DNA of 64,000 nucleotides, taken from the NCBI RefSeq assembly GCF_964058955.1, contig NZ_OZ060370.1, forward strand, positions 62,001 through 126,000, written 5' to 3'. The stretch comes from Buchnera aphidicola (Phyllaphis fagi) (lineage in GTDB: Bacteria > Pseudomonadota > Gammaproteobacteria > Enterobacterales > Enterobacteriaceae). Shown piece by piece: positions 52,385 to 64,000 of this stretch; the stretch's first letter is position 1; each line of letters begins with the position of its first letter. The notes beneath the pieces were generated by a model that made no database searches, had not been told where the DNA came from, and was given only the letters and a program-made list of their open reading frames with translations. The translations under genes were made by a program, and so were the position numbers.

Positions 52385-52415
52385 TAAATGGGGTCTTTTA
52401 TAACTTCATCAAGGG
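52385..52415 (-). promoter_or_regulatory. Heat-shock (sigma-32) promoter of dnaK
   Basis: On the minus strand: CCCTTGAT (52415-52408), a 14-base spacer, and CCCCATTTA (52393-52385). Both boxes equal the E. coli dnaK P1 heat-shock promoter as I remember it, and some spacer bases also agree. A C-rich element like this is conspicuous in AT-rich DNA. It lies 77 bases before the dnaK ATG and implies that RpoH-dependent control is retained. Confidence 0.88.
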
Positions 52416-52462
52416 TGGGTAAAAAATATTTTACATAATATAAATATCGGTATTTATGTATA

Positions 52463-52492
52463 TTGAAAGTATTTTATATTACGATTTATATA
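52463..52492 (+). promoter_or_regulatory. nuoA: Possible promoter of the nuo operon
   Basis: TTGAAA (52463-52468) followed after 18 bases by TATATA (52487-52492), about 100 bases before nuoA, in the region divergent from dnaK. It is the best -35 candidate seen, but such strings are frequent in this base composition, so confidence is low. Confidence 0.3.
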
Positions 52493-52589
52493 TAATTTTT
52501 ACATATTTATATAAATTTATATAAAATAATTTGTATTATTTTTAATTTATTTTATTATTATATAATAATAAAATTATGGAGAATATACA

Positions 52590-52967
52590 TTGTTTTCTCA
52601 ATATTATAGTTTTTTAATGTTTATTATTTTTTCATTTAGTATATGTAGTATTATGTTATTAGGTGGTTATTTATTAGGAAGTCGTTCTGTATCTAGAAAT
52701 AAACACACACCATTTGAATCTGGAGTTATTCCTTTTGGTGATACTAATTTACGCTTTTCAATTAAATTTTATTTAGTAGCTGTATTTTTTGTTATTTTTG
52801 ATGTTGAAGTGTTATATTTATATGCATGGGTAATAAATATTAAAAATATTGGTTGGATAGGATTTGGAGAGGTATTAATTTTTATTTTTATGTTGTTATT
52901 ATCTTTAATGTATTTAATTGTAAATCAAGCTTTAAATTGGTCTCCAAAATGGTATATTAATCGGTAA
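52590..52967 (+). CDS. nuoA: NADH-quinone oxidoreductase subunit A
   Basis: Membrane subunit of complex I next to the quinone channel; 125 residues, three transmembrane helices. The conserved loop [11 protein letters not shown] and the helix [22 protein letters not shown] are clear. The start appears to be TTG at 52590, with GGAG 8 bases upstream; the ATG at 52576 is in another frame. First gene of an E. coli-order nuo operon. Confidence 0.95.
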   Translation: MFSQYYSFLMFIIFSFSICSIMLLGGYLLGSRSVSRNKHTPFESGVIPFGDTNLRFSIKFYLVAVFFVIFDVEVLYLYAWVINIKNIGWIGFGEVLIFIFMLLLSLMYLIVNQALNWSPKWYINR

Positions 52968-53020
52968 TTAAATTATTAATATTTTTGTTGTACAATTTTT
53001 ATAATTTAAAAAGGGAAAAA

Positions 53021-53695
53021 ATGAAATATACTTTAACTCGAATTGATTTTTCAGATAATCAAAAAAAATATCCTAAATATATAAAAAAACATGTTAAAGA
53101 TCCTTTAGATTTAAAAATTAATAAAAATATATTTACTGGAAAATTAACTTTATTATTACATAAATTAGTTAATTGGAGTCGAAAAAATTCTTTATGGCCT
53201 TATAACTTTGGATTATCATGTTGTTATGTAGAAATGGTAACATCTTTTACTGCAGTACATGATATTTCTAGATTTGGATCTGAAGTTCTTCGGTCATCTC
53301 CGCGTCAATCAGATGTTATGATTATATCTGGAACTCCATTTATTAAGATGGTTCCGATAATACAGAGATTATATGATCAAATGTTAGAACCGAAATGGGT
53401 AATTTCTATGGGATCTTGTGCTAATTCAGGTGGTATGTATGATATTTATTCTGTTGTTCAGGGAGTTGATAAATTTTTACCGGTAGATATTTATATTCCA
53501 GGGTGTCCTCCTAGACCTGAAGCTTATATACAAGCATTAATATTACTTCAGAAATCTATTGAAAAGGAACGTCGTCCATTATCATGGATTGTAGGTGAGC
53601 AAGGAGTATATCGGGCTCAAATGAAATCTCAAAAGCAAGTAAAATATGAAATACGATCTAAAATAAATAATTTACATACTCCTGATAATATTTAA
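53021..53695 (+). CDS. nuoB: NADH-quinone oxidoreductase subunit B
   Basis: Carries cluster N2, the last Fe-S centre before quinone. From the ATG at 53021 ([10 protein letters not shown], with AAGGGA upstream) it has 224 residues (E. coli 220). Cluster cysteines lie in [16 protein letters not shown] and PGCPPRPE. An in-frame start at 52985 adds 12 residues without homology. It is peripheral, facing the cytoplasm, and interacts with NuoCD and NuoI. Confidence 0.97.
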   Translation: MKYTLTRIDFSDNQKKYPKYIKKHVKDPLDLKINKNIFTGKLTLLLHKLVNWSRKNSLWPYNFGLSCCYVEMVTSFTAVHDISRFGSEVLRSSPRQSDVMIISGTPFIKMVPIIQRLYDQMLEPKWVISMGSCANSGGMYDIYSVVQGVDKFLPVDIYIPGCPPRPEAYIQALILLQKSIEKERRPLSWIVGEQGVYRAQMKSQKQVKYEIRSKINNLHTPDNI

Positions 53696-53738
53696 ATATG
53701 TTATTAATATAATATTTTATTAAATAATTTGAGTTTTT

Positions 53739-55481
53739 ATGCCAAATTTAATTTTTCATAAATTATGCAATAATTTTAAAAATTATTCATTCATCCAACA
53801 GAATACTTGTATTGAATGTCCAGTAATTTGGGTAGATCGTAATATATTATTAGAAGTGATGTGTTTTTTAAAGAGTACTCCTAGATTATATAATATGTTA
53901 TTTGATTTACATGGTATAGATGAACGTTTAAGATTACATACTAAAAATTTGCCTAAATCAGATTTTTCAATTTTTTATCATCTTCTTTCGATAGAAAAAA
54001 ACAATGATATTATTATTAAAATTGCTTTATTAGAACATGATTTATGTGTTCCAACAGTAACTAAGATTTTTCCAAATGCTAATTGGTATGAACGAGAAAC
54101 TTGGGAAATGTTTGGTATTATGTTTACTGATCATCCCAATTTAACTCGTATTATTATGCCTAAGACATGGGTTGGACATCCTTTAAGAAAAGATTATCCT
54201 GCTCGAGCTACTGAATGTAATCCTTTTTTTTTAAATCAAGAAAAAGAAGATTTAGAAATGAATGCATTAGCGTTTAATCCTCTTGAATGGGGTATGAAAA
54301 CAAAAAATAAGAATTCAGATTTTATGTTTTTGAATTTAGGACCGAATCATCCTTCAGCTCATGGTGCATTTAGAATGATTTTACAATTAGATGGGGAAGA
54401 GATAATAGATTGTGTTCCAGATATTGGATATCATCATCGTGGAGCAGAAAAGATGGCTGAACGTCAATCTTGGCATAGTTATATTCCATATACTGACCGT
54501 ATTGAGTATCTTGGGGGTTGTGTTAATGAAATGCCATATATATTAGCAATAGAAAAATTAGCTAATATTTCTGTTCCTAGTAAAGTTCAAGTAATTCGAG
54601 TGATGTTATCTGAATTATTTCGAATTAATAGTCATTTATTATATATTTCTACTTTTATTCAAGATGTAGGTGCTATGACACCTGTATTTTTAGCTTTTAC
54701 TGATCGTCAAAAAATTTATGATTTAATTGAATCAATTACTGGAGCTCGAATGCATCCTGCTTGGTTTAGAATTGGAGGGGTTGCAAATGATTTGCCTAAT
54801 GGGTGGAATAAATTGTTATTAGAATTTTTACAATGGATGCCTAAAAGATTACAGTCTTATATTCAAGTAGCATTAAAAAATAGTATTTTAATTAGTCGAT
54901 CAAAAGGTGTTGCATGTTACAATAAAACAGAAGCATTATCTTGGGGTGTGACAGGAGCTGGATTACGCGCCACTGGGATTGATTTTGATGTTCGCAAAAA
55001 ACGTCCATATTCAGGATATGAAAATTTTGACTTTTCTGTACCTATTGGTAATGGAATTAGTGATTGCTATTCTAGAGTATTATTAAAAACTGAGGAAATA
55101 AAACAGAGTCTAATTATTCTTGAACAGTGTTTAAATAATATGCCTGATGGACCTTTTAAAGCTGATCATCCATTAACGACACCTCCCGCAAAAGAACTGA
55201 CGTTACAACATATTGAAACAATGATTACACATTTTCTTCAAGTTTCTTGGGGTCCAATTATGCCAGTAAATGAAAGTTTTCAAATGATTGAAGCAACTAA
55301 AGGAATAAATAGTTATTATTTGATTAGTGATGGTAACACTATGAGTTATAGAACTCGAATTAGAACACCTAGTTTCCCACATTTACAACAAATACCTTCT
55401 GTAATTAGGGGTAGTTTAATATCAGATTTAATTGTATATTTAGGTAGTATTGATTTTGTTATGTCAGATGTAGATCGTTAG
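53739..55481 (+). CDS. nuoC: NADH-quinone oxidoreductase fused subunits C and D
   Basis: NuoC and NuoD are fused, as in E. coli (580 versus about 596-600 residues). Residues 1 to about 185 form the NuoC part ([21 protein letters not shown]); the remainder is the 49-kDa-type NuoD with [25 protein letters not shown] and [13 protein letters not shown], which builds the quinone pocket with NuoB. The gene lies 43 bases after nuoB. No frameshift breaks the fusion. Confidence 0.97.
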   Translation: MPNLIFHKLCNNFKNYSFIQQNTCIECPVIWVDRNILLEVMCFLKSTPRLYNMLFDLHGIDERLRLHTKNLPKSDFSIFYHLLSIEKNNDIIIKIALLEHDLCVPTVTKIFPNANWYERETWEMFGIMFTDHPNLTRIIMPKTWVGHPLRKDYPARATECNPFFLNQEKEDLEMNALAFNPLEWGMKTKNKNSDFMFLNLGPNHPSAHGAFRMILQLDGEEIIDCVPDIGYHHRGAEKMAERQSWHSYIPYTDRIEYLGGCVNEMPYILAIEKLANISVPSKVQVIRVMLSELFRINSHLLYISTFIQDVGAMTPVFLAFTDRQKIYDLIESITGARMHPAWFRIGGVANDLPNGWNKLLLEFLQWMPKRLQSYIQVALKNSILISRSKGVACYNKTEALSWGVTGAGLRATGIDFDVRKKRPYSGYENFDFSVPIGNGISDCYSRVLLKTEEIKQSLIILEQCLNNMPDGPFKADHPLTTPPAKELTLQHIETMITHFLQVSWGPIMPVNESFQMIEATKGINSYYLISDGNTMSYRTRIRTPSFPHLQQIPSVIRGSLISDLIVYLGSIDFVMSDVDR

Positions 55482-55506
55482 ATTATTCATAATAGAAATG
55501 TAAATT

Positions 55507-55986
55507 ATGTCAAATAAAAATAAATTAAGTAAACTAGAGTTATTGAAAATAACAGAAGAAATAGAAAATTATGAAAATCCTAAATCGGTATTTATTGAAG
55601 CTTTAAAAATTGTTCAAAATACTAGGGGATGGATTTCTGATAGAATGATTCAAGAAATAGCAAAGGTATTATATATTTCACCAAGTAATTTAGAGGAGGT
55701 AGCTACTTTTTATAGTCAAATATATCGTTGTCCTGTAGGACGTAATATTATCCGATATTGTGATAGTGTTGTATGTTATATGATGGGTTATAAAAAAATT
55801 AGAAATCAATTGCAAGATATTTTAAAAATTTGTCCAGGTCAAACTACTATTGATAATCGATTTACTTTATTACCTATTTCATGTTTAGGTGGTTGTGATA
55901 AAGCTCCTGTAATCATGATTAATGATAATACTTATTTCAATATAAATGTTGACTGTATATCTATTTTGTTAGAGAAATATAAATGA
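55507..55986 (+). CDS. nuoE: NADH-quinone oxidoreductase subunit E
   Basis: 24-kDa-type thioredoxin-fold subunit of the NADH dehydrogenase module; 159 residues (E. coli 166). The four ligands of [2Fe-2S] cluster N1a are in YCDSVVC and [21 protein letters not shown] is diagnostic. It overlaps nuoF by 4 bases (ATGA), so translation is likely coupled. Confidence 0.97.
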   Translation: MSNKNKLSKLELLKITEEIENYENPKSVFIEALKIVQNTRGWISDRMIQEIAKVLYISPSNLEEVATFYSQIYRCPVGRNIIRYCDSVVCYMMGYKKIRNQLQDILKICPGQTTIDNRFTLLPISCLGGCDKAPVIMINDNTYFNINVDCISILLEKYK

Positions 55987-57326
55987 AAAAAATATTTAAA
56001 ACATCTGAAACTCATCCTTTAACTTGGTGGTTGAATGATCAAGAAAAAACAGTTGATATCATAGAGTATTGTAAAAAAAATGGATATTCTGCTTTAAAAA
56101 TGGTTTTAAAAAATATAGATAGACAAGAAATTATTAATATTATTACATGTTCAGGATTAAAAGGAAGAGGTGGTGCAGGTTTTCTTACTGGTATTAAATG
56201 GAGTTTAATGCCTAAAAAAGAAAAATTCATTCCACGTTATTTATTATGTAATGCTGATGAAATGGAACCAGGAACATATAAAGATAGATTTTTATTAGAA
56301 AAAATACCTCATCAATTACTTGAAGGAATTATTATTGCAAGTTTTACATTAGAAGTTTCAAAAGCATATATTTTTTTACGAGGAGAATATAAAATTGCAG
56401 AAAAAATATTAAGACAATCAATTAATGAAGCAAAAAATTTTGGATATTTAGGTAATAATATTTTAGGTAGTAATTTTAATCTTGATATTATTATTCATAC
56501 TGGAGCTGGAAGATACATTTGTGGAGAAGAAACTGCTTTAATTAATTCTTTAGAAGGGCATAGAGCTAATCCAAGAATAAAACCTCCATTTCCTGCTTTA
56601 ATTGGATTATGGGGTAAACCTACATGTATTAATAATGTTGAAACATTATCTAATGTTCCGTCTATTATTTTAAATGGAGTAAATTGGTATAAAAGTTTAT
56701 CTAATAGTAACGATCAAGGTACTAAATTAATGGGATTTTCAGGTTCAGTTAACAATCCTGGATTATGGGAATTACCTTTTGGAATATCTGCTAGAGAAAT
56801 TTTAGAAGATTATGCTGGAGGTATGAAAAAAGGGTTATCATTAAAAGCTTGGCAACCAGGAGGTGCAGGAACAGATTTTTTGGATAATCAGTGTATTGAT
56901 GTAAAAATGGATTTTGAAAATATTTCTAAAGCAGGTAGTAGATTAGGTACTGGTATTGCAATGGCAGTCGATCATACTGTTAGTATAGTATCATTAGTAT
57001 ATAATTTAGAAGAATTTTTTTCTCGTGAATCATGTGGTTTTTGTACACCATGTCGAGATGGATTACCTTGGATTGTAAAAATTTTACAGTCTATTAAAAA
57101 TAAAAATGGACGAAAAGGTGACGTTGAAATACTAGAAGATTTATGTATTCAGTTAGGTCCCGGAAAAACTGTTTGTGCGCATGCTCCTGGAGCTGTAGAA
57201 CCTTTACAAAGTGCTATAAAATTATTTAGATCTGAATTTGAGAAAGGGATAGATTTAAAAAAAACAGGAGATATTTCAGAAAACATTTTAGGTATTCAAT
57301 CAAATTTATTTAAACTTAATTTTTAA
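55983..57326 (+). CDS. nuoF: NADH-quinone oxidoreductase subunit F
   Basis: 51-kDa-type subunit that binds NADH and FMN and carries the [4Fe-4S] cluster N3; 447 residues (E. coli 445). [13 protein letters not shown] is the glycine-rich NADH site, [14 protein letters not shown] and [13 protein letters not shown] the FMN region, and [12 protein letters not shown] plus a later cysteine the cluster. Its ATG overlaps the nuoE stop. Confidence 0.98.
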   Translation: MKKIFKTSETHPLTWWLNDQEKTVDIIEYCKKNGYSALKMVLKNIDRQEIINIITCSGLKGRGGAGFLTGIKWSLMPKKEKFIPRYLLCNADEMEPGTYKDRFLLEKIPHQLLEGIIIASFTLEVSKAYIFLRGEYKIAEKILRQSINEAKNFGYLGNNILGSNFNLDIIIHTGAGRYICGEETALINSLEGHRANPRIKPPFPALIGLWGKPTCINNVETLSNVPSIILNGVNWYKSLSNSNDQGTKLMGFSGSVNNPGLWELPFGISAREILEDYAGGMKKGLSLKAWQPGGAGTDFLDNQCIDVKMDFENISKAGSRLGTGIAMAVDHTVSIVSLVYNLEEFFSRESCGFCTPCRDGLPWIVKILQSIKNKNGRKGDVEILEDLCIQLGPGKTVCAHAPGAVEPLQSAIKLFRSEFEKGIDLKKTGDISENILGIQSNLFKLNF

Positions 57327-57402
57327 TATTTTTATAATGTAGTTAAATTTTTAAAATATAATAGCTTAATATATTATATATTGTTTTTTGGAGTATCAAA
57401 TT

Positions 57403-60120
57403 ATGGCTATAATATATATTGATAGCAATAAATATCATGTAGATTCATCTCAAAATGTATTACAAGCATGTTTATCGTTAAATATAGATATACCTTATTT
57501 TTGTTGGCATCCAGCATTAGGTAGTGTTGGATCATGTCGTTTATGTACTGTAAGGCAATATAATAATTTTCATGATCATACAGGTAAAATAGTTATGTCA
57601 TGTATGTTACCTGTATTAAATAATACAATAATTTCTACTATTGATGTAGAAGTTCAAAAACATCAGAAAGGTATTATTGAATTATTAATGACAAATCATC
57701 CTCATGATTGTCCAATATGTGAGGAAGGTGGAAGTTGTCATTTACAAGATATGACAATTATGACAAAACATAACTTTCGTCGTTATCGATTTCCTAAACG
57801 TACACATCGAAATCAATATTTAGGAAGTTTTATATCACATCAAATGAATCGTTGTATTAGTTGTTATCGTTGTGTAAGATATTATAAAGATTATGCGGAT
57901 GGTACTGATTTTGGAGCATATGGTATTAGTAATAATGTTTATTTTGGACGTTTTCAAGATGGATCATTAGAAAGTGAATATTCAGGTAATTTAGTTGAAG
58001 TATGTCCAACAGGAGTATTTACAGATAAAGTATATTCTAAAAATTATAATCGAAAATGGGATTTACAATATTCTCCTAGTATATGTCAACATTGTAGTGT
58101 TGGTTGTAATATAATGATTGGAGAAAGATATGGGAAATTAAATAAAATAGAAAATCGATATCATCATGATATTAATCGTTATTTTTTATGTGATCTAGGT
58201 CGTTTTGGACATAGTTATGTAAATCTAAATAATCGATATAAACAACCTTTTATGAATGATGATAATGGTAGAAAATTTTTAAAAAAAAATAATATTATTA
58301 AATTAGCATCAAATATATTAAAAACTTCTAATCGAGTGATTGGTATTGGATCTATTAGATCTAGTATAGAAAATAATTTTTCTTTAAAAAAATTAGTTGG
58401 AGAAAAAAATTTTTCTAGTGGTATGTCTAATATTGATCACAATTGTGTAAAATTAATTATAGATATTTTAAAAAATAGTGGAATTTATATTCCTACATTA
58501 CAAGAAATAGAAGCATATGATATTATTTTAATTATAGGTGAAGATATAACACAAACCGCTGCAATGGTCGCGTTATCTGTTCGACAAGCATCAAAAAGAA
58601 ATAGTCGAATTAATAATGTACATTATAGAAATACTCCGAAATGGCATAGTGCTGCTATGTTAAATATTTCTGATAGTAATAAAAAATGTGTATATATTTT
58701 ACATACTCATGAAACAAAATTAGATGATATTTCTCAATTTAATTATTATGGTTCTATTCAGGAACAAGAAATATTAGCCCTTGCTATTTCAGATAAAATT
58801 AATAATATTAAACAAAATTTTAATGATTTTACTGTATCCCTGGAAAAAACAGTTTCTATTATTGTGAATGCATTAATGTCTGGTAAAAAACCATTAATTA
58901 TTTCTGGTTCTCATTCTGGTAGTTTAAGTTTAATTCAATCATCGGTGAATATAGCTAAAGGATTACAAAATATACATAAAAATGTTGGATTAGTTTTATT
59001 AACTCCATCAGTTAATAGTATTGGAGTTGGGTTATTATCTCATATGTCTATAGAAGTTGCGTTAAATAAATGTATTAATAAAAAAGTCGATACATTAATT
59101 GTTTTAGAAAATAATTTATACCGTAATATATCTCCAGAGATAATAGATGCTGTTTTAGAAAAAGTAAAAAATATTATAGTTTTCGATCATCAAAGAAGTA
59201 AAATAATAAATAAAAGTACTTTATTTTTTCCATTATCTAATTTTTCTGAAAGTTCAGGTACTGTTATTAATTATGAAGGTAGGGCACAAAGGTTTTTCTC
59301 TACTTTTAATCCTATTATATATGATAATTCATCATTTATTTTAGAAGGGTGGAAGTGGTTATATAAAATTTATTTTCAAACGCATAATATTCAAGTTTCT
59401 AATTCTATTCATTTAGATACTGTTATTCAAGAATATACAAAAGATATTGATATTTTTAAAAAAATAAAAGATCTGGCTCCAAATTCAGATTTTAGAATTT
59501 ATGGACAGAAGATTGCTAGGTTTCCTCATAGAGCTAGTAGTAGAACGGCTATTAATACTAATAAAAATATACATGAACCAAAGCAAAAAAGTGATAATGA
59601 TACTATGTTTTCTTTTTCTATGGAAGGTAATCAAAATTCAGAAAAATATTCTAAATATATTCCTTTTATTTGGTCTCCTGGTTGGAATTCAACACAATTA
59701 TGGAATAAGTATGAATTGAATAAATTAAATTTTAATTCTGGAATTCGATTATTTCCATTACATAATCAAGATTCTAAATATTTTTTAAATCAAACATTTA
59801 ATAATTTTATTATAAATATAAAAAAAAAATGGTGTATTATTCCTTATTATTTATTATTTGGAAGTGAAGAAATGAGTTATCAATCTCCTGAAATAAATAA
59901 AAAATGTAATAAAATTTATGCTTTAATTAGTATATATCATAAAAAAGAATTGAATCAAAAAAAACGAATTGAATTTTTTTATTCAGGAAAATCATTTCAA
60001 TATTTTATTAAATTTTCTGAAAAATTAAAAAATTATCATATAGGATTACCTATAGGTATGCCTGGTTTACCTCGTTCCTTAATAGGTCAAAGAATTAAGA
60101 AAATAAGAGGTATAATATAA
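57403..60120 (+). CDS. nuoG: NADH-quinone oxidoreductase subunit G
   Basis: 75-kDa-type subunit with the Fe-S wire of complex I; 905 residues from the ATG at 57403 (MAIIYID; GGAG 9 bases upstream). The N-terminal ferredoxin domain binds N1b ([15 protein letters not shown]); [14 protein letters not shown] and CISCYRC follow with the next clusters. CQHCSVGC plus a distant cysteine keep the extra N7 site found in E. coli. The long C-terminal molybdopterin-oxidoreductase-like domain is complete. A run of ten A at 59820-59829 lies within it. Confidence 0.97.
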   Translation: MAIIYIDSNKYHVDSSQNVLQACLSLNIDIPYFCWHPALGSVGSCRLCTVRQYNNFHDHTGKIVMSCMLPVLNNTIISTIDVEVQKHQKGIIELLMTNHPHDCPICEEGGSCHLQDMTIMTKHNFRRYRFPKRTHRNQYLGSFISHQMNRCISCYRCVRYYKDYADGTDFGAYGISNNVYFGRFQDGSLESEYSGNLVEVCPTGVFTDKVYSKNYNRKWDLQYSPSICQHCSVGCNIMIGERYGKLNKIENRYHHDINRYFLCDLGRFGHSYVNLNNRYKQPFMNDDNGRKFLKKNNIIKLASNILKTSNRVIGIGSIRSSIENNFSLKKLVGEKNFSSGMSNIDHNCVKLIIDILKNSGIYIPTLQEIEAYDIILIIGEDITQTAAMVALSVRQASKRNSRINNVHYRNTPKWHSAAMLNISDSNKKCVYILHTHETKLDDISQFNYYGSIQEQEILALAISDKINNIKQNFNDFTVSLEKTVSIIVNALMSGKKPLIISGSHSGSLSLIQSSVNIAKGLQNIHKNVGLVLLTPSVNSIGVGLLSHMSIEVALNKCINKKVDTLIVLENNLYRNISPEIIDAVLEKVKNIIVFDHQRSKIINKSTLFFPLSNFSESSGTVINYEGRAQRFFSTFNPIIYDNSSFILEGWKWLYKIYFQTHNIQVSNSIHLDTVIQEYTKDIDIFKKIKDLAPNSDFRIYGQKIARFPHRASSRTAINTNKNIHEPKQKSDNDTMFSFSMEGNQNSEKYSKYIPFIWSPGWNSTQLWNKYELNKLNFNSGIRLFPLHNQDSKYFLNQTFNNFIINIKKKWCIIPYYLLFGSEEMSYQSPEINKKCNKIYALISIYHKKELNQKKRIEFFYSGKSFQYFIKFSEKLKNYHIGLPIGMPGLPRSLIGQRIKKIRGII

Positions 60121-60127
60121 ATTACAT

Positions 60128-61102
60128 ATGATACTTTCATTAATAAATGTTATTCAAATTATCCATTGTTATATTTCAATAATAATTAATGTATTTTTTA
60201 TTGTATTATTTGGTGCTATGTTGAGTTTTTTTGAGCGTCGATTATTAGGATTGTTTCAAAATAGATATGGACCTAATCGAGTTGGTTATTTTGGATTATT
60301 ACAATTGTTTGCTGATATGGTGAAAATTTTATTTAAAGAAGATTGGGTTCCATCTTTTAGTAGATCTTTTATTTTTAATATAGCTCCGATTATTTCATTT
60401 ATTGCATTATTACTAGTTATAGCTATTATTCCTATTAATAGTCATATTTTTATTATTAATTTAAATATAGGTATTCTTTTTTTTTTAATGATGGCTTCTT
60501 TTTCAATATATTCAATTTTATTTGCTGGTTGGTCCAGTAATAATAAATACGCTTTATTAGGTGCAATACGATCAGTGGCACAAACGTTAAGTTATGAAGT
60601 ATTTTTAGGATTATCAATATTGGGTGTTGTAGCTAAATCTGAGTCTTTTAATTTAATTGATATTGTTAATTCTCAAAGTATTACTTGGAATATTATTCCT
60701 CAATTTTTTGGATTTTTAACTTTTTTAATTTCTGGTTTAGCTTTATGTCATCGTCATCCTTTTGATCAACCAGAAGCTGAACAAGAATTAGCTGATGGAT
60801 ATCATATTGAATATTCTGGTATGAAGTTTGGTTTATTTTTTATTGGTCAATATATTTCTATTATTACTGTATCTTCTTTAATTACAATATTATTTTTAGG
60901 TGGATGGAGTGGTCCATTTGTAGTTAATGGTATGTGGTTTTTTTTTAAAACTTTTTTATGCATATTTTTTTTTATATTAATTAGAGCTTCTATTCCTAGA
61001 CCTAGGTACGATCAAATATTATATTTTGGATGGAAAATTTGTCTTCCAATTACATTGTTAAATTTAATTATTACTGCTTTTATATTATTATATATAGGTT
61101 AA
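60128..61102 (+). CDS. nuoH: NADH-quinone oxidoreductase subunit H
   Basis: Membrane subunit, 324 residues (E. coli 325), eight hydrophobic helices, forming the quinone entry channel and linking it to the proton pumps. Conserved: [26 protein letters not shown], and the loop [16 protein letters not shown] with its acidic residues. It starts 7 bases after nuoG. Confidence 0.97.
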   Translation: MILSLINVIQIIHCYISIIINVFFIVLFGAMLSFFERRLLGLFQNRYGPNRVGYFGLLQLFADMVKILFKEDWVPSFSRSFIFNIAPIISFIALLLVIAIIPINSHIFIINLNIGILFFLMMASFSIYSILFAGWSSNNKYALLGAIRSVAQTLSYEVFLGLSILGVVAKSESFNLIDIVNSQSITWNIIPQFFGFLTFLISGLALCHRHPFDQPEAEQELADGYHIEYSGMKFGLFFIGQYISIITVSSLITILFLGGWSGPFVVNGMWFFFKTFLCIFFFILIRASIPRPRYDQILYFGWKICLPITLLNLIITAFILLYIG

Positions 61103-61108
61103 AAGTTT

Positions 61109-61651
61109 ATGTATTTAAAAAATATTATTTTAGGGTTTTTTACACAAATTAGAAGTATTTTATTAACCGCTCGACATATGTTTGAAAAACGTGAAACCCG
61201 TTTATATCCAGATAAACCTATTTATCTTGCTCCGCGATATCGTGGTAGAGTTGTATTAACAAAAAATAAAAATGGTGAAGAACGTTGTGTAGCATGTAAT
61301 TTATGTTCTGTTGTGTGTCCTGTAGGTTGTATATCATTACAAAAATCTCAAACAAAATCAGGTCGTTGGTTTGCAAAATTTTTTAGAATTAATTTTTCAC
61401 GTTGTATTTTTTGTGGATTATGTGAAGAAGCATGTCCAACTTCTGCAATTCAATTAATACCAGATTTTGAATTAAGTGATTTTAAAAGAAAAAATTTAGT
61501 TTTTGAAAAACGTGATTTATTAATTTCTGGTCCAGGTAAATATCCAGATTATGATTTTTATAAAAAATCTGGTGTATTTACTAAGAAAAAAGAAAAAAAA
61601 GATAATAAAATTAATGTTACACCTATTAATATTAAAGATTTATTACCTTAG
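61109..61651 (+). CDS. nuoI: NADH-quinone oxidoreductase subunit I
   Basis: Carries two [4Fe-4S] clusters (N6a, N6b) between NuoG and NuoB; 180 residues, the E. coli length. The two ferredoxin motifs are [15 protein letters not shown] and [15 protein letters not shown]. The C-terminal tail is lysine-rich. It starts 6 bases after the nuoH stop. Confidence 0.98.
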   Translation: MYLKNIILGFFTQIRSILLTARHMFEKRETRLYPDKPIYLAPRYRGRVVLTKNKNGEERCVACNLCSVVCPVGCISLQKSQTKSGRWFAKFFRINFSRCIFCGLCEEACPTSAIQLIPDFELSDFKRKNLVFEKRDLLISGPGKYPDYDFYKKSGVFTKKKEKKDNKINVTPINIKDLLP

Positions 61652-61663
61652 GAATAATGTATA

Positions 61664-62185
61664 ATGGAATTAGTTTTTTATTTTTTTTTATTTTTAACTT
61701 TAATATTTACTATTTTATGTGTTTTTCAAAAGAATGTAATATATTCTTTATTTTATCTTTCTGCATCTATATTATCTACATCTTCTATATTTTTTTTATT
61801 AGGATCATATTTTATAGGATCACTACAGATTATAATTTATGCTGGAGCTATTATAGTATTATTTGTTTTTTCAATTATGATGTTTAACTTAGATGAACAA
61901 ATTAAAAAAAAAAAAAATAACTTTTTATATTGGGTTTATCCAATAATTTTATTTTGTATTTTTTTATTATTAATTTGGAAAAAGTTATTATATTTTAAAA
62001 ATAAATATATTATTCGATCAGAAATAAATTTAAAAGTGTTAGGAATTAATTTATTTGGACCATATATTTTCGTTGTTGAATTTTCTTCAATATTATTACT
62101 ATCTGCTTTAATAATAGTGTTAATTATTACAAATGATCAAAAAATAAAAAAAATATCTTTATTAAAAAATAAAAATAAGGATTAG
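61664..62185 (+). CDS. nuoJ: NADH-quinone oxidoreductase subunit J
   Basis: Membrane subunit, 173 residues (E. coli 184), five hydrophobic helices; the [15 protein letters not shown] segment is typical. A run of fourteen A (61904-61917) encodes KKKK in frame, the longest homopolymer noticed in a coding region of this window. Slippage of polymerase there could yield out-of-frame messages. AGGA at 61650-61653 supports the start. It lies 12 bases after nuoI. Confidence 0.95.
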   Translation: MELVFYFFLFLTLIFTILCVFQKNVIYSLFYLSASILSTSSIFFLLGSYFIGSLQIIIYAGAIIVLFVFSIMMFNLDEQIKKKKNNFLYWVYPIILFCIFLLLIWKKLLYFKNKYIIRSEINLKVLGINLFGPYIFVVEFSSILLLSALIIVLIITNDQKIKKISLLKNKNKD

Positions 62186-62189
62186 TAAT

Positions 62190-62495
62190 ATGATCTCTTT
62201 ATTTTACGCTTTATTATTCTCTTCTATATTATTTCTAATAGGTTTAATATCATTAATAATTTTTAGAAATTTATTATTTATGTTTATTAGTTTAGAAATT
62301 ATGATGAATGCTATTTCTTTAGCTTTTGTATTTACAAGTAGTTATTGGCATCAAGTGGATGGACAAATAATGTATATTTTGTCTATTACTTTATCTGCTA
62401 TAGAAGCTAGCATTAGTTTATCGTTATTATTGCAATGCTATCGGAGAAATAATAATACTTTAAATATTGATGAATTAAGTGAGATACATGAATGA
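62190..62495 (+). CDS. nuoK: NADH-quinone oxidoreductase subunit K
   Basis: Small membrane subunit, 101 residues (E. coli 100), three helices. The two buried proton-path glutamates are retained, in SLEIMMNA and SAIEASISL. It starts 4 bases after nuoJ and overlaps nuoL by 4 bases (ATGA). Confidence 0.97.
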   Translation: MISLFYALLFSSILFLIGLISLIIFRNLLFMFISLEIMMNAISLAFVFTSSYWHQVDGQIMYILSITLSAIEASISLSLLLQCYRRNNNTLNIDELSEIHE

Positions 62496-64000
62496 ATAGT
62501 ATGTATTTAATAATTACATTTCCGTTAATTAGTTTTTTAGTTTTATCTTTTTTTAAAAGATTTTTATCACGAAAATTTACAATAGTAATAGGTGTGGGTT
62601 CAATATTTTTATCTATGTTAACAATTTTTTTAACATGGATTATATTTTCAATAAATGGATACTATGTTTTTTCTCATGAGTTATGGGTGTGGTGGTATTT
62701 AAAAAATTTTAAAGTTAGTGTTTGTTTATTATTAGATATGTTATCTTTATCTTTTGTTGTTATGATTATTTGTATTTCATTTTTAATTTATATATTTTCT
62801 ATTTGGTATATGAAGTATAAAGAAGGCAATAATAGATTTTTTGCTCTTATGAATTTATTTGTAGCAAATATGTTATTATTAGTATTAGCAAATAATTTTA
62901 TTTTAATGTATGTTGGGTGGGAAGGTGTTAGTATTTGTTCATATTTATTGATTAATTTTTATTATTTTAAAAAAAAAGTCGGATTTGCTGCAATTAAGTC
63001 TCTTATTATGACAAGAATAGGTGATTTATTTCTTATTCTTGCTATATTAATGATATATTTTTATTATGAAACTTTAAATTTTTATGAAATACAATTTTTG
63101 ATTAAAATTGGATTAATAAAATATACATCGATTTTAAATTGGATTACTTTCTTATTATTACTTGGTGCTGCTGGGAAATCAGCCCAAATTCCTTTACACA
63201 CTTGGTTACCTGAAGCTATGGTTGGTCCTACTCCTGTTTCAGCTTTAATTCATGCAGCAACTATGGTAACTTCTGGAATATACTTAATAGCAAGAAATCA
63301 TGATTTATTTATTTTGACGCCTAGTATTTTATATTTAGTAGGTGTATTAGGTGTATCAACATTATTATTATCTAGTTTTTCTGCTTTAGTTCAGAAAGAT
63401 ATTAAAAAAATATTAGCATATTCTACTATGAGTCAGATTGGATATATGTTTTTAGGATTAAGTGTTGGTGCTTGGAGTGCTTCTGTTATACATTTGATAA
63501 CTCATGCTATTTTTAAAGCTTTATTATTTTTATCTGCTGGTTCTTTAATTATAACATGTAATTATAAACAAAATATTTTTAAAATGGGAAATCAATTAAG
63601 AAAAAAATTATCTTTTTTATATTTTTGTTTTTTAATTGGAGGGGCTTCTTTATCAGCATTTCCTATATTTACTTCGGGATTTTATAGTAAAGGTAATATT
63701 TTGTTTCATATGCTTTCATATCATTTTAATATATTTTTTATATTATCTCTTTTATCTTCTTTTTTAACTAGTATATATGTTTTTCGTTTTATTTTTATAA
63801 TTTTTTATACAAAATCAAATACTTCCAAAATAATTAAACCAACAGGATTAATACATTTTTTTCCATTAACTATATTAATGTTATTTTCTACATGTTTTGA
63901 AGTTTGTATTATACCTAATTTATCAAGTATATTTCCAGAGATTATGCCTACTTATCTAGATAAGGTATATTTAGAATATTTTTCAAGTTTAGTTATTATT
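62492..64000 (+). CDS. nuoL: NADH-quinone oxidoreductase subunit L, 3' end outside the window
   Basis: Antiporter-like proton-pumping subunit at the distal end of complex I. The frame is open to the last base: 503 codons of about 613 in E. coli. It starts at ATG 62492, within the end of nuoK. Proton-channel residues are present: E of GWEGVS, D of TRIGDLF, K of [12 protein letters not shown] of ALIHAATMV, and K of TSGFYSKG. The long C-terminal lateral helix lies beyond the window. nuoM and nuoN are expected next. Confidence 0.96.
   Translation, partial: MNSMYLIITFPLISFLVLSFFKRFLSRKFTIVIGVGSIFLSMLTIFLTWIIFSINGYYVFSHELWVWWYLKNFKVSVCLLLDMLSLSFVVMIICISFLIYIFSIWYMKYKEGNNRFFALMNLFVANMLLLVLANNFILMYVGWEGVSICSYLLINFYYFKKKVGFAAIKSLIMTRIGDLFLILAILMIYFYYETLNFYEIQFLIKIGLIKYTSILNWITFLLLLGAAGKSAQIPLHTWLPEAMVGPTPVSALIHAATMVTSGIYLIARNHDLFILTPSILYLVGVLGVSTLLLSSFSALVQKDIKKILAYSTMSQIGYMFLGLSVGAWSASVIHLITHAIFKALLFLSAGSLIITCNYKQNIFKMGNQLRKKLSFLYFCFLIGGASLSAFPIFTSGFYSKGNILFHMLSYHFNIFFILSLLSSFLTSIYVFRFIFIIFYTKSNTSKIIKPTGLIHFFPLTILMLFSTCFEVCIIPNLSSIFPEIMPTYLDKVYLEYFSSLVII

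Noticed and set aside
53739-55481. Annotation of nuoC and nuoD as separate genes
   Set aside because: The frame is continuous across both parts, as in the known E. coli fusion.
61657-61887. Open frame overlapping the start of nuoJ
   Set aside because: It runs in a different frame from the clear NuoJ sequence; its hydrophobic look comes from T-rich codons.

Overview
The window is a very AT-rich chromosome segment, gene-dense, without mobile elements, prophage, rRNA or CRISPR. Nearly every protein matches an Escherichia coli protein by its motifs, and many gene blocks keep E. coli order with the intervening genes deleted (tyrS, ribE, tRNA-Val, sufA, aroH, thrS-infC-rpmI-rplT-pheST; nfo, rplY, tRNA-Pro; rpsT, dnaKJ). 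Together with a retained set of essential-amino-acid biosynthesis genes, this points to Buchnera aphidicola, the obligate aphid endosymbiont. This identification is inference from content and order. The aphid host lineage cannot be told from the window, but the region looks more reduced than the pea-aphid strain as I remember it.

Layout. 1-6350: pentose-phosphate genes (talA, cut by the window edge; tkt), lysine genes dapE and dapA, and aroC. 6490-14361: smrB, then the complete histidine operon hisGDCBHAFI in E. coli order with overlapping genes. 14520-21790: gnd, metG, tilS, tRNA-Val(GAC), ribE, tyrS, sufA. 22202-30050: aroH and the translation cluster thrS-infC-rpmI-rplT-pheS-pheT. 30153-37390: queA, tgt, glyQS, nfo, rplY, tRNA-Pro(GGG) and a 12-copy 9-bp tandem repeat. 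37395-48446: yabI, rsmA, apaH, carAB, dapB, ileS. 48804-52308: rpsT and dnaKJ with a textbook heat-shock promoter. 52590-64000: the respiratory complex I operon nuoA to nuoL; nuoL runs off the end.

How the genes work together: talA, tkt and gnd supply erythrose-4-phosphate and pentose phosphates. These feed aroH/aroC (aromatic amino acids) and the his operon. dapA, dapB and dapE make lysine precursors, and carAB makes carbamoyl phosphate for arginine and pyrimidines. This is the expected nutritional output of an aphid symbiont. Complex I powers it, and a reduced translation set supports it.

Most notable: several intact open reading frames have lost residues essential to one activity. Endonuclease IV lacks three of nine zinc ligands. 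Threonyl-tRNA synthetase has lost all four editing-site residues. The PheRS beta subunit has lost its editing motif. Isoleucyl-tRNA synthetase keeps its editing residues. I found no new multi-gene system. The unusual signals are degraded quality-control functions, poly(A) tracts inside genes, a minisatellite and a few well-preserved regulatory sites.
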